Source: Desulfobacterales bacterium (lineage in GTDB: Bacteria; Desulfobacterota; Desulfobacteria; Desulfobacterales; JAHEIW01). Taken from it: a DNA stretch of 10,487 bases. A model generated the notes under the pieces. It saw only the letters and a list, made by a program, of their open reading frames with translations, did not search any database and was not told the origin of the DNA. Below are positions 6,988-10,487 of the stretch, one piece after another. The translations under genes and the position numbers were made by a program. Every line of letters begins with the position of its first letter. The first letter of the stretch is position 1. The stretch spans positions 1 to 10,487 of the forward strand of contig JAQYWI010000183.1 of assembly GCA_030145015.1 (NCBI GenBank). Direction: 5' to 3'.

Positions 6988-8367
6988 TTGAGATTTGAAC
7001 GGAAAAAAGGTTTGCGCGTTTTTGTTTGGATAATAATTTTAATTAGTTGTGCGACCTACACGGGTTGCAAGCTTAGCTTTGGCGGTGACGACAGTAACGG
7101 CTCCCCGGCCGATGCCGATGATGATGTTTCATTTGCAAACGATATCGAACGTGTCAGCATCACCTCTGTCGGTGTCCAGGCCAATGGTAATTCCGAGGCG
7201 CCCTCGATTAGTTCAGATGGTTCTATCGTCGCATTCATTTCAGAGGCAACCAATTTAGTACTCGTCGATACCAACGACGCCCAAGACGTCTTTGTTCATG
7301 ATCTGGAAACCGGTCTCACCGAACGCGTTAGTATCGCATCAGGCGGCACCCAGGGCAATGATGACGCCTTTACCTTGAGTTTAAGTTCAAATGGAAGTTT
7401 TGTGGCTTTTGGATCATATGCAACCAATCTTGTCGCCGGTGACACCAATGATGTGATTGACGTTTTTGTTCGTGATCGGGATACCGGTACAACCGAGCGG
7501 GTGAGCATCGCCACCGCCGGTACCCAGGCAAATGATGAATCATATTCCCCGGCGATCAGCTCAAGCGGGCGTTTCGTTGCGTTTAGATCCGATGCCACAA
7601 ATCTTGTGGCAAACGATACCAATAACAACAGCGATATCTTTGTGCGTGACCGGGCCTCCGGGGTAACCCGGCGGGTCAGCGTGGACTCAGATGGGGACCA
7701 GGCCAATGGTGATTCCATTCTCCCGGCAATTAGCGCTGACGGTCGTTTTGTGGCATTTTCATCCGGGGCCTCGAACCTGGTTGCCGGAGATACGAACAAC
7801 CTAGCCGATATTTTCGTTCACGACCGACAAAACGATAAGACGGTGCTGATCGTCGGACCGGCCGAATTCAGCACAGGAAGCGGTATCATCATTGTGGCCC
7901 CCGGTATCAGTCCCGATGGTGACTTTGTGGGGTTTCGATCAAATGCCGATGATCTGGTGCCCGCTGATACGAATAATAGTTTTGACACGTTTCTGATTGA
8001 TCGCGGGACAGCAATTGCAGAACGTTCCAGCGTTTCAACCAGTGAAGTAGAAGGTAATTCAGACTCAAGCAGGCCTTCGATCGGTTCCGACAATCGGTTT
8101 GTGGTCTTCTCATCCATCGCAACCAACCTGGTTTCCGGAGATACCAATGGGTTTGAAGATGTTTTCGCGCGCGATCGGGATGCGGGCAGAACCCGGCGGG
8201 TTAGCCTGACTTTCGATGGTTCTCAGGGTGATAATCGCGCTTTTTCTGCGGTTATCAGCGGCGACGGTCAATTTGTGGCCTTCACATCGCTGGCCGAAAA
8301 CCTGGTCGCAAATGATAGCAATGGCTTTTCCGATATTTTTGTTATACCGAATCCGCTGCGTCCTTAA
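6988..8367 (+). CDS. Predicted lipoprotein with seven-bladed TolB/PD40-like beta-propeller
   Basis: Predicted 459-residue exported protein. Residues 1-20 form a signal peptide: basic start (RFERKKGLR), hydrophobic core (VFVWIIILI), then LISC, a good lipobox placing the lipidated cysteine at 21; a second, poorer candidate is YTGC with Cys27. A short acidic linker rich in Asp/Gly (31-50) leads to a repeat domain filling the rest of the protein. Seven repeats of 58 residues follow, each with an ISxDGxFVAF strand, NLVxxDTNxxxDxFVxD and a TxRVS strand. The domain starts on an RVS strand and ends on DIFV, so the first strand would complete the last blade, the usual ring closure of propellers. The motifs resemble WD40-like PD40/TolB propellers, which bind proteins or sugars; no catalytic residues are visible. 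The start is TTG at 6988 with AAAGGA upstream. It precedes the helicase gene by 22 bases, but nothing links the functions. The precise role is unknown. Confidence 0.85.
   Translation: MRFERKKGLRVFVWIIILISCATYTGCKLSFGGDDSNGSPADADDDVSFANDIERVSITSVGVQANGNSEAPSISSDGSIVAFISEATNLVLVDTNDAQDVFVHDLETGLTERVSIASGGTQGNDDAFTLSLSSNGSFVAFGSYATNLVAGDTNDVIDVFVRDRDTGTTERVSIATAGTQANDESYSPAISSSGRFVAFRSDATNLVANDTNNNSDIFVRDRASGVTRRVSVDSDGDQANGDSILPAISADGRFVAFSSGASNLVAGDTNNLADIFVHDRQNDKTVLIVGPAEFSTGSGIIIVAPGISPDGDFVGFRSNADDLVPADTNNSFDTFLIDRGTAIAERSSVSTSEVEGNSDSSRPSIGSDNRFVVFSSIATNLVSGDTNGFEDVFARDRDAGRTRRVSLTFDGSQGDNRAFSAVISGDGQFVAFTSLAENLVANDSNGFSDIFVIPNPLRP
7147..8364 (+). repeat. Seven tandem 58-residue (about 174-bp) protein repeats
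   Basis: The DTN (or DSN) triplet falls at residues 94, 152, 210, 268, 327, 385 and 443, and the DG turn keeps the same spacing: 58, 58, 58, 59, 58, 58. Blade 5 is the divergent one: it loses the RVS strand, reads TVLIVGPAEF, and carries the extra residue. The DNA copies differ by many synonymous changes, so this is an old amplification rather than a recent slippage array. Confidence 0.9.
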
Positions 8368-8389
8368 AATGCAACGATTTCTTTAGCAA

Positions 8390-10487
8390 TTGAAACCCAT
8401 CGAAAAACGCATAAAAAACCTAAAATCCCTTTTGCCGAAAGTGCTGGTTGCCGACCGCATGGCGGCCACCCGCGAGATCGAGCGCTTGACGCGTAAAACG
8501 CCAAAACCGACACCGGCCGACGAGATGCGCGCAAAACTGGATCGGCTTGAAAAGCGCTTGCAGGCGTCCGGGCGGAAGCGGGCCCGGCGCAAAAAGAACC
8601 TGCCGAACTTCAGCTACAATAGGGCCCTTCCCATAACCGCCAAAAAGGATGAAATCATCCGGGCCATTTCCCGGCACCCGGTGGTCATTGTATCCGGTGA
8701 AACCGGTTCGGGTAAAACCACCCAGCTGCCAAAATTTTGTCTGGCCGCCGGAAGAGGCATGGCCGGCATCATCGGTCATACCCAGCCCCGCAGAATTGCG
8801 GCCATGACAGTGGCACGGCGGATTGCCGAGGAATTGGGTCAAGAACTCGGTCGTGCGGTCGGCTATAAAATTCGTTTTAAAGATCGCACCTCCAAAGATG
8901 CTTACCTGAAGATAATGACCGATGGCATTTTGCTGGCCGAAACTCAAAGCGATCGTTATCTTAGGGCTTACGATACCATTATTGTCGATGAAGCCCATGA
9001 ACGCAGTCTGAATATCGATTTTATCCTGGGTATTTTACAAAGCCTGCTGAATCGCAGAGACGATCTCAAACTCATTATCACTTCTGCCACGATCGACACT
9101 GAAAAATTTTCAAAAGCCTTTGGCGATGCACCGGTAATTGAAGTTTCGGGTCGCATGTATCCGGTGGATGTTCGTTATCAGCTGCCGGAATTTCCAGCTG
9201 AGCAAAACGGCGAGCTGACCCATGTCGAGCGGGCCACTGATTCGGTGAACCGGCTTTTAAAGGAGAGCCCTCGGGGTGATATTCTGGTTTTTATGCCCAC
9301 CGAGCAGGATATTCGCGAGACCTGTGAGCTTATTGAAGCTTCAGGGCCCAAGAATTCGCTGATCTTGCCTCTGTATGCCCGGCTGACGGCAGCCGAGCAG
9401 GCCCGGGTTTTTGCACGGTCATCCCGAAGGAAGATCATTGTGGCCACCAACGTGGCCGAAACCTCCCTTACCATCCCGGGGATCAAGTATGTGGTGGATT
9501 CGGGCCTGGCCAGGATTTCGCGCTATTCACCCCGATCCCGCACGACTTCACTTCCGGTGATGCCGATTTCGCGCAGCAGCGCGGACCAGCGTAAAGGGCG
9601 TTGCGGCCGGCTACAAAATGGTATCTGCGTTCGTTTGTTTACAGAAGATGACTACCGCAGCCGCCCCCTGTACACGCGGCCGGAAATTTTACGGGCAAAT
9701 CTGGCTGAAGTCATCCTGCGAATGATATCGCTTAAGTTGGGCGATATCACCGATTTTCCCTTTATTGACGCACCCGATTTGAAAAGCATTAAGGATGGCT
9801 TTAACCTGCTTTATGAACTGGGGGCGATAAAATCCCGGCACAAGGCACACGGCGCAAGGCGCAAGGCCCAAGATGAACTAACGGAGATGAAATCCATCAA
9901 AAGCATATCAGCCGGTCGCGTTGAACTTACTGACAAAGGGCGTTTGATGGCGAAGATCCCCTTAGATCCAAGGTTGTCCAGGATGCTGCTGGAGGCCAAT
10001 GACGAGGGCTGTATCGATCAAATTGCGGTGATTGCCGCGGTTCTAAGCATCCGCGATCCCCGGGAACGTCCACTTGAGAAAACGGCTGCGGCCGATCAAA
10101 TGCATGCCCGCTTCGACGACCCCTTCTCAGATTTTACGACCCTGCTCAATATCTGGAATCGCTACCACCACGTCCGGCACACAAAAAAGAGCACCGGTCA
10201 GCTTAAACGCTTTTGTAGGCAACACTTTCTCTCTTACAATCGCATGCGCGAATGGGGCGATATTCATAGTCAAATTAGAGCGATTCTGAAAGAATTCGGC
10301 CTGCCCGTCGCACATCGTCGGGGCCGGGCGCCAACGGAGAATCTGAACCTGGACAAGACACAGCCTTTATATCAACACATTCATAAATCGATTCTGAGCG
10401 GTTTTCTTTCCAATATTGCCGAGAAAAAAGAGAAAAATTTTTTCCGGGCCACCAAAAGCCGCGAGGTCATGGTATTTCCGGGGTCGG
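8390..10487 (+). CDS. hrpA: ATP-dependent DEAH-box helicase HrpA, 5' part (runs off right edge)
   Basis: The frame is open for 699 codons to the window edge; full-length HrpA is about 1,300 residues, so the C-terminal half is missing. Predicted cytoplasmic RNA helicase; in E. coli HrpA acts on mRNA and stalled ribosomes. Motifs counted from TTG 8390: I GETGSGKTT (103-111), Ia TQPRR (131-135), II DEAH (200-203), III SAT (232-234), V TNVAETSLTIPG (353-364), VI QRKGRCGR (400-407). A basic stretch RKRARRKK lies at about 67-74. Similarity continues through the winged-helix and ratchet region and into the downstream SYNRMREWGDI segment. Residues about 481-512 form an insertion of roughly 20 residues against E. 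coli HrpA, encoding RHKAHGARRKAQ from a heptamer repeat. The start is uncertain: an in-frame TAG at 8384 makes TTG 8390 the earliest possibility, ATG 8459 is the first ATG, and none has a clear ribosome site. The frame stays intact despite the insertion, so the gene appears functional. Confidence 0.95.
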   Translation, partial: MKPIEKRIKNLKSLLPKVLVADRMAATREIERLTRKTPKPTPADEMRAKLDRLEKRLQASGRKRARRKKNLPNFSYNRALPITAKKDEIIRAISRHPVVIVSGETGSGKTTQLPKFCLAAGRGMAGIIGHTQPRRIAAMTVARRIAEELGQELGRAVGYKIRFKDRTSKDAYLKIMTDGILLAETQSDRYLRAYDTIIVDEAHERSLNIDFILGILQSLLNRRDDLKLIITSATIDTEKFSKAFGDAPVIEVSGRMYPVDVRYQLPEFPAEQNGELTHVERATDSVNRLLKESPRGDILVFMPTEQDIRETCELIEASGPKNSLILPLYARLTAAEQARVFARSSRRKIIVATNVAETSLTIPGIKYVVDSGLARISRYSPRSRTTSLPVMPISRSSADQRKGRCGRLQNGICVRLFTEDDYRSRPLYTRPEILRANLAEVILRMISLKLGDITDFPFIDAPDLKSIKDGFNLLYELGAIKSRHKAHGARRKAQDELTEMKSIKSISAGRVELTDKGRLMAKIPLDPRLSRMLLEANDEGCIDQIAVIAAVLSIRDPRERPLEKTAAADQMHARFDDPFSDFTTLLNIWNRYHHVRHTKKSTGQLKRFCRQHFLSYNRMREWGDIHSQIRAILKEFGLPVAHRRGRAPTENLNLDKTQPLYQHIHKSILSGFLSNIAEKKEKNFFRATKSREVMVFPGS
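9837..9871 (+). repeat. Five tandem GGCRCAA-type heptamers inside hrpA
   Basis: The units are GGCACAA, GGCACAC, GGCGCAA, GGCGCAA and GGCCCAA, directly abutting. Seven is not a multiple of three, so successive units are read in different frames and give a basic peptide (RHKAHGARRKAQ). They fall exactly where HrpA of E. coli has a short loop between the GAI segment and the LT-x-x-G-R strand. Such GC-rich heptamer runs resemble the short dispersed repeats I associate with deltaproteobacterial intergenic DNA; that comparison is from memory. Confidence 0.8.

Noticed and set aside
7296..7799. A long minus-strand open frame across the propeller repeats
   Set aside because: It is the antisense of a repetitive coding region, which readily creates open frames; its repeated peptide simply mirrors the sense repeats.
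7147..8364. Regular 174-bp spacing considered as a CRISPR-like or satellite array
   Set aside because: The period is a coding repeat of 58 residues with diverged DNA; there are no short identical repeats with unique spacers.
8420..8998. A 192-codon open frame on the minus strand
   Set aside because: It lies entirely opposite the hrpA motifs I, Ia and the region before DEAH; the plus-strand protein is clearly conserved, and the minus-strand peptide resembles no family.

Overview
The window looks like chromosomal DNA of an anaerobic or syntrophic-type Gram-negative bacterium, most likely a Desulfobacterota (deltaproteobacterial) relative. This is an inference. It rests on the moderate GC content with AT-rich intergenic gaps, the pairing of a Liv-type ABC importer with acyl-CoA metabolism genes, a lipoprotein built of DTN-type propeller repeats, and a short GC-rich heptamer repeat of a kind I associate with that group. 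No rRNA, tRNA, CRISPR array, transposase or phage gene was seen.

Left edge (1-210): the 3' end of a plus-strand gene, probably the periplasmic binding protein of a branched-chain-amino-acid-type importer, followed by a strong intrinsic terminator. It converges on the minus-strand operon.

Minus-strand operon (6106 down to 211): livG, livF, livH and livM encode both ATPases and both permeases of a Liv/HAAT-family importer. An AMP-forming acyl-CoA ligase and an enoyl-CoA hydratase/isomerase follow. Within livGFHM, and again between ligase and hydratase, neighbouring genes overlap or nearly touch. The one real gap (153 bp, livM to ligase) carries a perfect hairpin that may set the ratio of transporter to enzymes. 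The simplest reading is import of a carboxylate or amino-acid-like substrate, activation to its CoA thioester, then hydration or isomerisation of an enoyl-CoA. The substrate cannot be read from the sequence.

Upstream on the same strand, behind a 188-bp gap, is a YjbQ/UPF0047 family gene with its own good sigma-70-like promoter in the divergent intergenic region 6712-6987.

Plus strand, right half: a predicted lipoprotein of 459 residues whose exported part is a seven-fold, 58-residue beta-propeller repeat, then a DEAH-box helicase of the HrpA family that runs off the right edge (699 codons visible, about half the usual length). The helicase carries an in-frame insertion containing five tandem GGCRCAA-like heptamers, the most unusual local feature here. 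I did not find evidence for a wholly new biological system. The genes belong to known families and the items of interest are local.
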